64,000 nucleotides of DNA, taken from positions 4,154,001 to 4,218,000 of the forward strand of contig JAFFJZ010000020.1 in assembly GCA_018340375.1 (NCBI GenBank), read 5' to 3'. The stretch comes from Gonatopus flavifemur. Its lineage: Eukaryota; Arthropoda; Insecta; Hymenoptera; Dryinidae. Each line of letters begins with the position of its first letter. Position 1 is the stretch's first letter. The position numbers and the translations under genes are program-made. Of the stretch, positions 47,371 to 58,972 are shown piece by piece. The notes under the pieces were generated by a model. That model was not told the DNA's origin and ran no database searches. It saw nothing but the letters and a program-made list of their open reading frames with translations.

Positions 47371-47884
47371 GCGATGCACAACGAATGCAAGAACAAAATT
47401 TTGTTCACCACTCGTTGTTTGCGTCTTTCTCGAGACCTCGTGATCGGCATTCCCGTTTTCACTTTTTTCAAATTATTACCAGTTGATTTTTCTAGTCAGT
47501 GCCGATGTAAATATGCAAACATCCTCCTATCGCGTTATCGTGAATCTCGATTCTCCTCGACGGTCTTTGTGCTGTGTTTATTCCTGAAAAAGCCTCTGAT
47601 CTCTGGAATTTAAAAAGAAGAAACAAAAAAGAAATACGTATATGTTATAAATATCGAATGATCGATGAATTGAATATTCGAATGTGATAAAAAAAAGTGT
47701 GAAATATAAAAGCGTGTGTGTGTGGAATGATACGATATGTGCGTTGTTATTATCGAGTGTGATTATTTGAAAATAAGAAAATAATGAAATAAGTGTGATA
47801 AATGTCCAAAGATATATTATAGTTTCAAGTTGTTTTTCTCTGTTCTTCTTGTGGATGTAATCGTTTGATGTAGTGAAAGAAATC
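47363..47884 (+). other. Leader of the alternative 5' exon
   Basis: This sequence runs from the proposed initiator to the start codon. It contains an upstream ATG at 47374 opening 80 codons (to 47613), so either the leader is further spliced or translation of the main frame is restrained. The 3' half is AT-rich, with GT-rich tracts around 47710-47780. The main frame is closed by TAA at 47858-47860, fixing the first usable ATG at 47885. Confidence 0.35.
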
Positions 47885-48004
47885 ATGTTGAAGCACTTGA
47901 ATCGAACCGGACGACCTCGGGTCATTGTGAGAAAACGCAAGGGTCGTTCCTTATCCAAAAGTTGGCCCGGAACTCCGAGTACATTATCTGTGATATCTTC
48001 CGAG
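47885..48004 (+). CDS. Alternative first coding exon of the + strand gene
   Basis: ATG at 47885 opens exactly 40 codons ending TCCGAG|GTAATT (GT at 48005-48006), in phase 0. The peptide starts MLKHLNRTG, then has a strongly basic block RPRVIVRKRKGRS followed by SLSKSWPGTPSTLSVISSE. The frame reads on into AT-rich sequence past the donor (to 48148), but composition drops sharply there. Its phase matches the acceptor of exon 58874-58972, giving an isoform that skips exons 2 and 3. GTG at 47873 is in frame but not a plausible start. The basic block could be a nuclear or membrane-association signal; that is a guess. The family is not recognised. Confidence 0.6.
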
Positions 48005-50879
48005 GTAATTTACTCAATGAATTGTATTCCAATTCAAGTCTTTGAACGAAATTATTTGAATGGTGTTGGGGAAATATCGTTGACCAAGAAGAATATCTCT
48101 TTCAATGCTTATAAAAGAACTAATTCGAGATTACGAAGGGGAAAGTAGTAATTACAATCTTCGATATTCTTTGCTGAGGAATAATTCAAAGTGATCAGCC
48201 GAAGAGAATAATAATCAGCGAACACAAGATCAGGGGATAACGATGGTTTTTGAAAATCCTTCTATATAAATATTTTTACAAATTTTGTTGTTTTATCAAA
48301 GCTCTTAGCGACAAGGATCAACAATTATCCTGAAGAGAACAATGAAACGGACCTGAAAATATCGAAAATTAATAACCGGAGCTGACCGAAAACCATACTT
48401 TAATTGCCTTTAATTAAAAGAGAAGATTCCGATGTGAGATTGAGGTTTTAAATGAATGCTTATGAATTTTAGTTATAAGGGTTGCACATGAATTACGTGA
48501 ACACTTGTTGGAAAGGATTCAGACTTCTCCCCCTCTTCCATTATATAAGATTTCTCCTCATGAGTATCCACCCAAAGAATAAGGGAAGAACGTTTCCACC
48601 TTCAAACCATCTTTCCTTTACCTCATTAAGCGATTGCGTAATCCGTGGATAACCCTTTATTCAAATAATTAAGGATTTCAAATCAAAGTTTCCCCAATTA
48701 AGATTACTGAAGAATTTTCGTAATATATATTAATACATAAACTGCGAATTCAAATATTTTATTTCAAAGCACTTTTCAGCGTTTAGATTTTGTAGTTACT
48801 TTCGAAACCCTCAAGAACATGTTACATCGAAACGTTTTATCGGCTTCGATCCTTTGGGGAATGCAATTTTATGCCACTCAGAATCGGTATGTTATTTTCT
48901 CTTACACGGTTCAAAATATCAGACATGCTCGATTTCGTCCACCACTTACACTAAAAGAATAACTTGAGAATAAGTTTCCCTCATTGCCATGCAGAACAAT
49001 ACCGAAATTGGCGTCGCCGTCTTTTAATCAAGTAAATTAAAGCGGCAACTGATCTCATTGAACCTCGCTTTTTTTCTTGGAAATAAATATTTAGTGATTC
49101 GTTGGTATATATCTAGAAGTGAAAATTTAAATGTTCAAACCCACGCGGTTCTCGCATATTTTTAATTTCCAAACCAAATGGCGAGAAATCTAGTATAGAA
49201 AGCACTGACCAGCTAAATAATTCAACATACTTATCCGCGTGAAAGGGAAAACATTGTGATTTACGTGTTCTCCCGAGGCATTGTGCTGACGTGATTTTCA
49301 GCAACTATTGGATAGAGCGTATTGATGATGTTCATCAAGTTGAGCTGAGGTTTCATAGGAACCTGAAAATGTTATCCTATTATCAGGCGTGCATTCCTAT
49401 GAATTGCGCTAACGAGTTTACGACCGCTCTGTGAATTTATTGCTCGCATTTACATGGTCTAAACGGTGCTCGCTACGCTCGCGTCTTGAGATCTGAATGT
49501 CGCTCACTTTGCTCGCGATTTCGTATCATAAAAACGCTCGCAATTTTGTGTCATGTAAAATGCTCGCTGCGATCGTATTTTCATAATTCTTAATAGTTCA
49601 TGGGACTCTTTTTGCTCGCATATCGTAATAATTCATACTTCGATTACAAAGACGTTATAAAAAAAAATAAAATATAGTACCTGTTTGGGTATGAAGAAGA
49701 CTAAATCATCAGCTCATTATTATTCATGTATATAAATGTTATTGATTTGAATTAGATGTCAATGTACACTTACAAAAAAACAGTCATCTTTTTTGTATGC
49801 ATAAAAAATTCCACAAACTCCGAATATATTGATAAATCATTGAATATGTTAAATTTGTGATACAATAACGTAATTACCTCACTCTCATGTTAAATATATT
49901 ATTCAAAATGAGATATTCTAGAGACAGAACTGGATGTTTGATTCCTGTTATAACTGCTATGAAATTAATAAGTGAGTTATGTTTATGTAAGATTTACATC
50001 AGCTGTGGTATACCTCAATTCGCTGTTGTAAAATCAACTTCAATTTTGATACCTCGAACTATTTTTGAAATCGTCCAAATATTTACTCCGCAAAATGTAA
50101 ATTTTACAACTTCTTTTTTCTGAGTGTACTTCATCGATGCCTTCGTCAGGATCAATCAGGATTCGCCAGTGCCAGCTCTCGTATGAAAATTTGTGCCTTT
50201 GCCAGCATTGAAGATAGAATATAGTTAATTGAGAGATGGCCTGGCTTCTGAATTTTCGTGTAAGAATTCTACTGGCTGGTTCTTGAAAGGTAAAAAAAAA
50301 CACCGCAAAATCAACAAATCCAGCGGTTTAAAATTTGAAAATACACAACTCGTGTGGAATTTTCCACATTCTCTACGTGGCACAGTGAGGCAGAGGCGGC
50401 AAAAACTCGATTTTTTGGAAGTCAGAGTTTTCGTAATTGAATGCTCGTTTTCTACAGAAAATTAGCCATAGAATCAATACATGAAGAGTATTTATCAATG
50501 AGGATCCGTTAACAGTAGCAATTTCACTTCGAAGTTGAGAATTACGATAAGTGATCAAATTGAGGGTAATTTTGGGAAGTTCACACGAGGTGCTGTATTG
50601 GTTAGAAAGGAATTGATCAGTCATTTGTACAACTGAATAACATCCAATGATGATAAACTTTCGTCTTCCATGCTGGAAAAATAGGATCAGAAATGTTTTG
50701 AACAGAAAACGCGGTATTTTAGTGAATATTCTTTTGTCATCAGTGTTTTAACAAAAGCTCCATCATCATCCTCTGATGTTACTCAACAATTTTTTTTCCA
50801 TCTACATACTTTCAAGGAATCACTCTATTAATTCTAGCTGCAATTATTTGCGATTGTAGTCTCCATACTCTGTTTGGTC
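48005..50879. other. Intron after the alternative first exon
   Basis: No exon or element recognised apart from the array element at 49455-49860. Confidence 0.5.
49455..49860 (+). repeat. GCTCGCTTCGCTCGC array element, copy 4
   Basis: Five diverged motifs (GCTCGCTACGCTCGC and others) lie at 49468-49620, then a core with GGGTATGAAGAAGACTAAAT near 49687. It is more decayed than the other copies. Confidence 0.55.
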
Positions 50880-51861
50880 CCCGAAGAGAACATGAAGCTC
50901 CGACAAACGTTCAAAATAGATGAACACAGATCAGACTGAAGCTCCATTAGAATTCAAGTTTAGGATCATACATTTTCGACGGAGTCGAATGAATGTTACA
51001 ATGTTCGCTTGAGAATAATTTCAAAGAAGGTTCGCAGAACGTTCATTATAATGATCGTTCTTTGTAAAGATTTACCGGAGATTCGATATAAAAGATGAAC
51101 GATGGAGGAAATCATAATTATAATTATAATTCCTTCTGAAACATATTCAATTGAAACTCGAATGAATCTTCGGAGAATTTTGAACAAACGTTCTATGAAC
51201 CTTTCTTGAAACCACACTGATAGAAAAACGACCTGGTTGAAACATTTGTGGTCGCAATAACTTAAAACCTGGTTCGATTCACCAGAAAATGTGATTGCGT
51301 AGTCCAGAAAAAGTGGTTGAAACCAAAATCCACTACATATTCTGGTTTACATGCCAAGAAAAAAATATGGTTTTTCTAACACGGTAAAAAGTGAAACATG
51401 CTTTAAACAATACAAATGCTGACATAATGGAAAAGACTGAATGTCAGTCACCTCTTTAAGTAAGGTGCAACCACATTCAGTCGGACTTTTTACCGTGAAC
51501 CTCAAAAATTTAGTTAACTTTGGCTTCAACCACTTTTTCTGAACATCACAATCATGTTTCTTGGTGAATCGAACTAAATTCCAATCAGGTTGTTTTTCTG
51601 TCAGTGCATTCTCAAGCGGACATTGCAATGTTTATCCAAACTTCGTAGAACGTTCACGAACTTAACAGTTCCAAGAGAACACTAACATTTTAGGTTAAAT
51701 TTACGTCCATGGAATATTCAATTGACTTTCAAATGTCCGGACCTTGAATAGATCTCTGTTGAACGTTCTTTGAACCTTCATGTTCTCTTGGGGAGTTGAC
51801 TTCAACGAAGCTTCAGGCTGATCTATGTTGATCTGTTCTGAACATTTGTCGGAGCTTCACT
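50880..51861. mobile_element. TIR element interrupted by a nested MITE
   Basis: GAAGCTCCGACAAACGTTC and AACACAGATCAGACTGAAG at the left mirror the right end GATCTATGTTGATCTGTTCT with AACATTTGTCGGAGCTTC (to 51861). Split at 51215-51606 by another element; the copy at 36630-37005 shows the uninterrupted site. Confidence 0.65.
51215..51606. mobile_element. MITE with a smaller MITE inside
   Basis: CACTGATAGAAAAACGACCT mirrors AGGTTGTTTTTCTGTCAGTG ending at 51606, flanked by CA. An inner element at 51380-51498 has its own inverted ends, CACGGTAAAAAGT and ACTTTTTACCGTG. Confidence 0.65.
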
Positions 51862-52589
51862 CTTATAATATTCTCAAATTTTGCACTGCTCGTGTACTTG
51901 CAATATATGTAAATTTCACATTGAACATGGGATTTGTATACATTGCACCTGCACTGAATATGCGGAATTTAAAAATGTTATAAGAGCATGTTCTCTTCGG
52001 GATCTATTGGAAGCAGCAAAGAACCCCGTAGATGCCCAACAAACGTGACGTCTAAAACTTGACGGAATATGTTGCATAAGATGTGTTTGGATATCTATTA
52101 GGTAACTTTGAGACAATGCTCTAAAAGATATCTATCAAATATCTAAAAGTCAAGTTTCAGACGTTGTGTTGGGTGGGCTTATTCAAAAATGAAGCAGAAG
52201 GTATTCAATTGGCTGAGGTTTATCGATAGAAATTATAATCCATAAAAGATGGTATCAACGGCATATCACGACATGGTGAAAAATAAAAATATGGATATCT
52301 GCATTATTAACTTGTCCTTTGAGATTCATATCTCTCATTGTTCAGCATACGGCAATGCATCGCGCCCTGGTTGAAAAAACCCATTGATTCTCGCCAATTC
52401 TCATTGAATCTTGCACAATGTTCTGACCAAATCCCATTCAATTTCATTTCGTCAGATTCTATGGATTTTCTTAACTAGAGTGAGTTACTTATTTCTCATT
52501 TGATAACTACTTTCTTATATTATCAACCCGGTAGGCATTCAAACTTTGAATCCTTGGAAGAGTTTGCACTCAATGCTTGTTTAAATCAG

Positions 52590-53400
52590 CTTACTGCACC
52601 AAAAACACCGCTGGATGCCAAGTTTCAAGGAATTCCGATGAATTTTCAGATTTTTGTTCGCTATATTGAATCTATCATTTTGGACTTTTCAATTTTCACA
52701 CATCGGATTCGTAATCAGCGATTCCAAAAACTTTTGGATACCGAATTTAAAGAAAATTCGTTGAATTTTGAAATTTTCTTCTACTATATTGCATCCGTCA
52801 TCTCATTTTTTGGAATTTTCACAATAGATCCGTAATCGACGACCCCAAAAAGTATTTAAATACAGAGTTTAAAGAGAATCCGATGGATTTTCGCATTCTT
52901 CTACGCCATATTGTCCGCCATTTTGAGTTTTCAGAATTTTCCAACGGATCCGTAATCAACGACCTCAAAAATTAATGGATGCAGGGTTTGAAGGGAATAC
53001 GATGGATTTTCGGATTTTTATCCGCCATTCTGAATTTTGAAATTTTGCACTGAAAAAAATGTGTAGTTATGGTAACGATCTGAAGTATGGTTATGACAGA
53101 TAGCTGCAACAGCGATACGTAGATCGTTATGATAAAGATCTAGATTGTTCCATACTATTCGCAGTTTGCGGTAGCAATACCGATATCCCTATACTTCAGA
53201 TAGCTGTAACAGCTAAATAATATTCTTATGGAAGCAATACTTTTTCTTCAGTTGTGACCACGGATTCGTCATCAGCGATCCCAAAAACTATTCAATACAA
53301 AGTTTGAAGAAAATCCGATTTTGAATTTTGAAAATTTGACAACAGAATCGTAATCAGCAACTCTAATATCTCCGAGTACTAAGTTTCAAGTGAATTTGAT
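52590..53400 (+). repeat. Tandem array, about 120-bp unit
   Basis: Diverged units share ATCCGTAATCAACGACC, AAAGAGAATCCGATGGATTT and CGCCATATTG. They start near 52590, 52712, 52834, 52951 and 53262, with a further remnant near 53350. The open frame at 52500-52835 is a by-product of the repeat. Interrupted by the insertion 53048-53256. Confidence 0.6.
53048..53256. mobile_element. MITE inserted in the tandem array
   Basis: CACTGAAAAAAATGTGTAG and the end TTTTTCTTCAGTTGTG are imperfect inverts. The interior has AGATAGCTGCAACAGC and AGATAGCTGTAACAGC motifs. Confidence 0.45.
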
Positions 53401-55295
53401 GACTTCTTATAGTTTTTGTCGATTTTTTTTTGCATTTGGCCCCACTGTACGTGATCAATCCAGGCCTGAGCTTCGTTGGTGCAAAGTCGATTGTAAAGTC
53501 TGTGTAATCTCTTCAGGGCCATTGTCAATCGAAATCTGCCGAAATCCTGAACCAATACGGGTGATTAATAAATGATTTTCGTCAATCTACGATTGACGCA
53601 GCGTTCGTTCGAGCTTGAGACCAATTCTGTTACCAATTCTTGGTTCAATATAGACTGGATAAAATACATTAGTGTTGGATCAAGCGTTGACAATAACTTG
53701 ACACCTCCATTTTGACTGCGAACGTCAGTTTTGATTCAATATCTGAGTATCTCTATTCAAAAAATTCCATGACCACTGAAACACTTTATAAGTCGTTTTG
53801 CACGACACTTTCAAATAAGTTTCAAACAAACTGTTGTCTACAGGATGGGACAAAACAATCAAATGATGTTATATCTACGTCATAATCTGTTATGCAACAA
53901 ATATAAGAATTCAAATCACGCTAATAGCGATATTAAATTCGTCTCTCTTTTTTTCTCTCTCTCTCTCCACGAATTTTAGAATCAACAGCATAAAAAACGT
54001 TCCGAGATTTCGAACGAATATGTTGTGAACGCCAAATGTTGAGATGAGATATTCCAAATATTGACATCTCATAACGTAATTTCGTGAAACAATCGTAACA
54101 GGAATTTTAATCGTTCGCTTCTATAATTTAATAACATACAACACCTGGATGAAATGAGTGACGCTTGAGTTCATTCGAGTCTTGGAAATGAAAATTATTA
54201 TCAACTCATTCATTGCATAATAAGAGCGTTTCGTATTATATTTTAATTGTTTATGTTTACGTCACGTCTCTGACTTTTTACAATCGTCACATTCTTTTTA
54301 AAGCATTTTAATAACCGAATAGAAAATCTTTCCAAGATTTATACATATTTTGTTCTTTTTTTCCTACAACAAAGGACAATTCGGTGACTTCACATCCACA
54401 CTGTTAGATTTAACCAGTCTCTTTATCAAATCGATAAACGAATTCATGTATCCAACAATTTAACTTGATAGCCAAGTTAATTGAAAATGAAGAATCGTAG
54501 ACGTATCGTCATGAATTTAATTATCTGTAAATGAAAGTCCTTTTTTTCGAAGATAATGTCATAGCGTATTTTGAACCCCCTACACACACGTGGTCGATTA
54601 TTTTCATTTTCATTACAACATTTGCAATATTTCATCATACAAAAGGTGATATTGTTTTATGAAATATATAGTCATGGAATAGAAAGTGTAAGAATAAATC
54701 AAAAGCGTGTAGTGTAAAATGATTGTCTTATATAACTCAGTTCCAGTAATCGTAATATACGCGTAAAAGAAAATTCCAGAAGATGGCGCTGTGTAATAAA
54801 CACACCTGTTCAATTAAACAAAAAAATATATATCAAATATTATGAATACCAAAGTCATGAAGAGACAACATTGAAACCTGGAAACCCATCGATATTCGAT
54901 TATCAATTAGACTAAAAGTTACAACACGCACATTCAAATCATAGCACACGAATTCAGAATTTCATGCGGCTGATTGTCAGAGAAGAATGAGCTTTTGTCT
55001 CGAAATTGGCCAAACATTCTTTCTGACAATCGAGTCAGTACGGGAGCGGTGATGTGAATGGCGAGTATAACCAACATATCTACCGGAAGTCCGGCCTACG
55101 AGTTCCGGCCTGGAGCATGTTCTGATTGTCTCTTTTTTTTGTGTTTCTCTCACTTCTTCTTTTTTTGTCATAACATTGTTCAGTAACGAATTCCACTGGC
55201 CGTCAGTCTCGCCCTCACCTTCTAAAAAAAGAAACAGGAAAAAAAGAAGCGTATCGCGCGTTGACGTACGCTGCATGCGAGGGTGCTGCATGCGA
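53401..55295. other. No supported gene
   Basis: AT-rich intron with a short CT tract near 53950. The 119-codon - strand frame at 54977-55336 crosses the candidate promoter and lacks motifs. Confidence 0.45.
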
Positions 55296-55392
55296 TATAT
55301 AAAAAGGAATAGCACCAACGTGTCATCACCGCGCATAGGTAACCCAAGTTACCGCGCTTGGCGCAGCTGAAATAACCCCGCATCCATTCGCA
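55296..55392 (+). promoter_or_regulatory. TATA-type promoter candidate with a short first exon
   Basis: TATATAAAAAG at 55296-55306 is embedded in GC-rich sequence with two GCATGCGA/GCTGCATGC dyads just upstream. A start near 55325-55330 would be expected. Donor-like sites follow at ATAG|GTAACC (55338) and CGCAG|GTGACA (55394). It could be another start of the + strand gene, in an intron 3.5 kb before the shared exon. Confidence 0.35.
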
Positions 55393-56189
55393 GGTGACAA
55401 CAACGGTGTTTTCAATAATCCACAACGACGAAAAAAGGTTGCTTTCAAATTAATCGGGCGATAATAACATTCACTCTGTATATCTTTTTTATCAAGCAAA
55501 TTGATTACGATTTCTTTCTTCAAATTCCATAAAAACAATAAACGTTGGGTTTTCATGCTGACAATGTTAATTCGTCAAAACAATTTTAGATGAACTTTTA
55601 ATTGAATTTTTCCTCCGTCAGCGGATGGAGAAGTTTTCGTTTTACTTTCGTGATATTGTCAATATTTTCGCTTTACTCTTAATGAGGATGATTCATGCTA
55701 CTCTTCGCGAGTCGCTTTTTTGTACGTCGGTTCGTGGTGGAATCGAATTTGGAGTTACAAGGTGCAGCGAGAATGTTGAAAACTCGAAGCAGAATCAATT
55801 TTGATAATGATGATGAGTATCTGTACAATTGGAAACCTCAGAAAATTAAAATGCCGATCTTTGAGGATTGAAAAGTGTTATGAAATGATTTTCCGAGCAA
55901 TTTTTCCGATATTCCAAAAACCACAGAAATTGTAGTTTTTCCTTTTTTCCAACTTTTCGATTCAACAACGCATACATAATTTACCGCTTGGCGCGCTATT
56001 GTTTGTCAAACATTTCCCGCAGTCAAATTTTGTTACCGTCGCTTTATAAGAGCATCATGTTGGTCGATGCAATTTGTTGTTATATTATTCTTTACGCTCT
56101 TGACAAGCTAATTTCAGCCTAACTTTACCTCAGTTAAAGTAAACACATTTTCAGTGAAATCGGATAAAAAAATCTCTTTGAAAATTTGA

Positions 56190-57790
56190 CGTTTCAGAGA
56201 AATTCAGAAAGCTTCAAGAAGATTTAAAAAAAATTCAGAAGCTGGTGGACTGGAAAAAATTGTGCGTTCAATTTTTCAGAAGGATTCAGAGAAAAATGAA
56301 TTGAGTGAAATTTTAGAGGCATTCAAGGAGGTTCATCGAGATTTGGAGATAGATAAATTAGGGGAACCTGTACGCTGAATTTTGCAGAGAAAATTTTAAA
56401 ACAAGGAAATTTAGAGGAAAATTTCTGGTCCAGAATTTGAGAGGCGTTCCGGGAACTTTAGAAAGATTCAGAGATAGGTAAATTGTAAAAAAAATTGAGC
56501 GATGGATTGTTCAAAAGAATTCAGAGGAATTCAGAAAGATTCCAAGAACAATACGATGAGTAGAATTTTTTATTCGAAATTCCAGAGGCATTCAGGGAGT
56601 TTCACAGAGATTTGGAAACAGGTGGATTGAAGGAAATTGTGCGTTCAACTTTTCATAGGAATTCAAAGAGATTCAGAGAGAAGTAGATTGTGTAAAAGTT
56701 TTAATCCATGATTTCGAAAATATTCTGGGAATTTTGGATGATTCAGAGTTAGGTAAATTTTCACAAATTTTGCAGTAGACTCTTCGGAGGAATTCAGAAA
56801 GATATTGATTGAGTGAAATTTTTTGTGCATAATTCCACAGGCATTTCAGGGGGTTCAGGGAGATTCAGAGAGAAATAAATTGTGGGACATTTTTGATTGA
56901 AGATTGTAGAAGCGTTCAGATCATATCAGAGTTTCATAGAGATTTGGAGAAAGAAAGTCAAGAAAATTGTGCGCAAAACTTTTCAGAGGAATTCAAAGAA
57001 ATTCAGATAGAAATATAGCAAGTAAAATTTTTGATCCATGTTTTCAAAGGCACTCCGAGAGCTTCAGAGGGATTCAGAGACAGGTAAATGAACAGAAATC
57101 GTGTGGTTCGCTTTCTCGAGGGATTGAGAGAAATTCAGAAAGGATTAGATTGAGAAGAATTTTTGATTGAAAATTTCAGAAGCATTCAAGGACTTCCGAA
57201 GAGATTTGAGGGTAGGTCAATTGAGGAACATTGCGCGTTGAAGTTTTCAGAAGAATTTAAAGGAATTCAGCTTCATTCAGGGAGATTCAGAAGAATTTAG
57301 AGAAAGCTTTGAATCTAAATAAATAAAATTCTGAGGAATTAAGAGAAATTCAGGCAAGTATACAGGAATTCAGAGAGATTTGGACGAATTCTGGACAAGC
57401 TTCTAAATTGCATAAATAAAATTCTGAAGGATTCAGAGAAATTCAGGGGTATGCAGAGGGATTTGGATCGATTTAGAAACATCCAAAGAGATCCAGACAA
57501 ACTTCGAGGAAGCTTTGAAATTGGATAAATAAAATTCTGAGGGATTCAGACAAATTCACTCAAATTCAGAGGAAGCTTTGAATCTTAAATAAATGAAAGA
57601 ATTCAGAGAGATTCAGAAAGATGCCTGCAAATTTCTAAATCTAGATCAGAAAAATCCGGAGAGATTAAAAAAAATGATATCCAATTATCAATATAAATTA
57701 GGGATATATCACTATCTGGCAATTCTTCAACTTCAGAGTAATTATCTACTCCCCAGAGTAATTCAGAGAGATTTTTTTTATTAGGGTGAT
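56190..57790 (+). repeat. Degenerate tandem region built on GAATTCAGAGAGATTCAGA
   Basis: A first block (56190-57290) repeats every 110-150 bases, with landmarks TTGTGCGTTCAA, TTTTCAGAGGAATTCA and GATTTGGAGA. A second block (57300-57600) repeats every 90-115 bases around AATAAATAAAATTCTGAGG. Within units, ATTCAGA recurs at shorter range. Open frames here reflect the repeat. Confidence 0.7.
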
Positions 57791-57851
57791 TTTTTTGCTT
57801 GTTCTTCAATTCTGTTGCATCGAACTCTCTAAATTTTTTGGAGAGACAATC

Positions 57852-58053
57852 CACTCCTGAAGAGTGAAAATACTGCAAGTCCAACAAGACTGAACTCCCA
57901 ATCTCTTGGAGTGAGGATTTCACTCTTATGAAAAGTTGAAATTTCGCTCTTTAAACTGAGTTGAACCTTCACTCTGATGGAGTGCGAAGTCCCTCTTTAG
58001 GAGTGGAATCTCACTCTTCCTGGACTTGCAGTATTTGCACTCTTCAAGAGTGA
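57852..58053. mobile_element. Fold-back element with GAGTG motifs
   Basis: GAAGAGTGAAAATACTGCAA faces TTGCAGTATTTGCACTCTTC, with GGAGTG/CACTCC motifs repeated between. Its right side lies 30 bases before the 58085 element. Confidence 0.55.
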
Positions 58054-58084
58054 ATTTTTCTCTTCAAGGAACTTAGAGAGAATA

Positions 58085-58525
58085 CACGGAGAAAACGCAG
58101 GTCGAAGATATAGTAATCTTTAATAAAAATTTGAGTACTTCTTAAATTTTTAATAAAGATAAAACGGTCCACATCTTTGTAAAATTGTATTTGAAAGACA
58201 ATGAAAAATTATGAATACTTAATCAAAAATAGAGAACATATGAACTTTCCAAAAGTCGCGTATGAAATTTCACAAAGTGAATAGTAAGATATTGAAATTT
58301 TGCTATTGACTTTGTAAAATTTCACGCGCGACTTTTGGAAAGTTCATATGTTCTCTATCTTTTATTAAGCATTGATAATTTTTCATTGTTTTTCAAATAC
58401 AATTCTACAAAAATGTGAACCGTTTCATCTTGATTACAAATTTAAGAAATATTCTCAAATTTTAAGAAATATTCCCAAATTTTTATTAAAGATTTCTATA
58501 TTTTCGACCTGCATTTTTCTCCGTG
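58085..58525. mobile_element. 441-bp fold-back MITE with TA target duplication
   Basis: CACGGAGAAAACGCAGGTCG is mirrored by CGACCTGCATTTTTCTCCGTG (to 58525). TA flanks at 58083-58084 and 58526-58527. Arms of about 200 bases include AGAGAACATATGAACTTTCC and its complement around 58230-58350. It lies 350 bases upstream of exon 58874-58972. Confidence 0.85.
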
Positions 58526-58873
58526 TAGCATTATCGGTAACCACACTCCTTTCATTTTAAGAATTCCAAAGATCTCTTCGAGAATATTCTCCCGAATCCC
58601 AACTGGATGTGATCTTGGGTAGTTTTGAACAAAGTAACATACCATCGAGCTCTTCCACAACAAGGAATGTAAATTCCTTCGCAGTTAAGATTATAAAAAC
58701 AAAAAAGATCAGAGAAATGTATCTTCTCATTTGTGCCGATTAAAAATGTATAATAAGATGCAGAGAAATTCTTCAAAACAAATAAGAGAGAATTTATCAA
58801 AATAAAAATTGTTATGAACATATAACATGTACGAGCATGATTCGATACTGATCTATATACGTTATGTTTACAG

Positions 58874-58972
58874 ATCGACTATCCGGAAGTTCATGGAGGA
58901 AGAATGCATCGACCACCGCATCCACATCCAATAACAGACCATCGTCAGGTCAATCTTGTCTTCGACGACACG
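58874..58972 (+). CDS. Shared internal coding exon of the + strand gene
   Basis: The 99-base exon follows TTATGTTTACAG (ending 58873) and precedes ACACG|GTAATT (GT at 58973-58974). It is phase 0 at both ends, 33 codons. The peptide begins IDYPEVHGGRMHRPP, continues HPHPITDHRQ and ends VNLVFDDT. It has a His/Pro-rich core and is compositionally unlike the surrounding introns. It accepts either exon 18350-18425 or exon 47885-48004 without a frame break, so it looks like the point where the two N termini converge. The next exon was not found in the remaining 5 kb. Confidence 0.66.

Noticed and set aside
47374..47613. Upstream 79-residue ORF in the alternative leader as an independent protein
   Set aside because: No conserved-looking composition or motif; kept only as an upstream ORF that may affect translation.
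52500..52835. 111-codon + strand frame
   Set aside because: It lies over a tandem array; the repeated FEIF/FQIF phrases come from the repeat unit.
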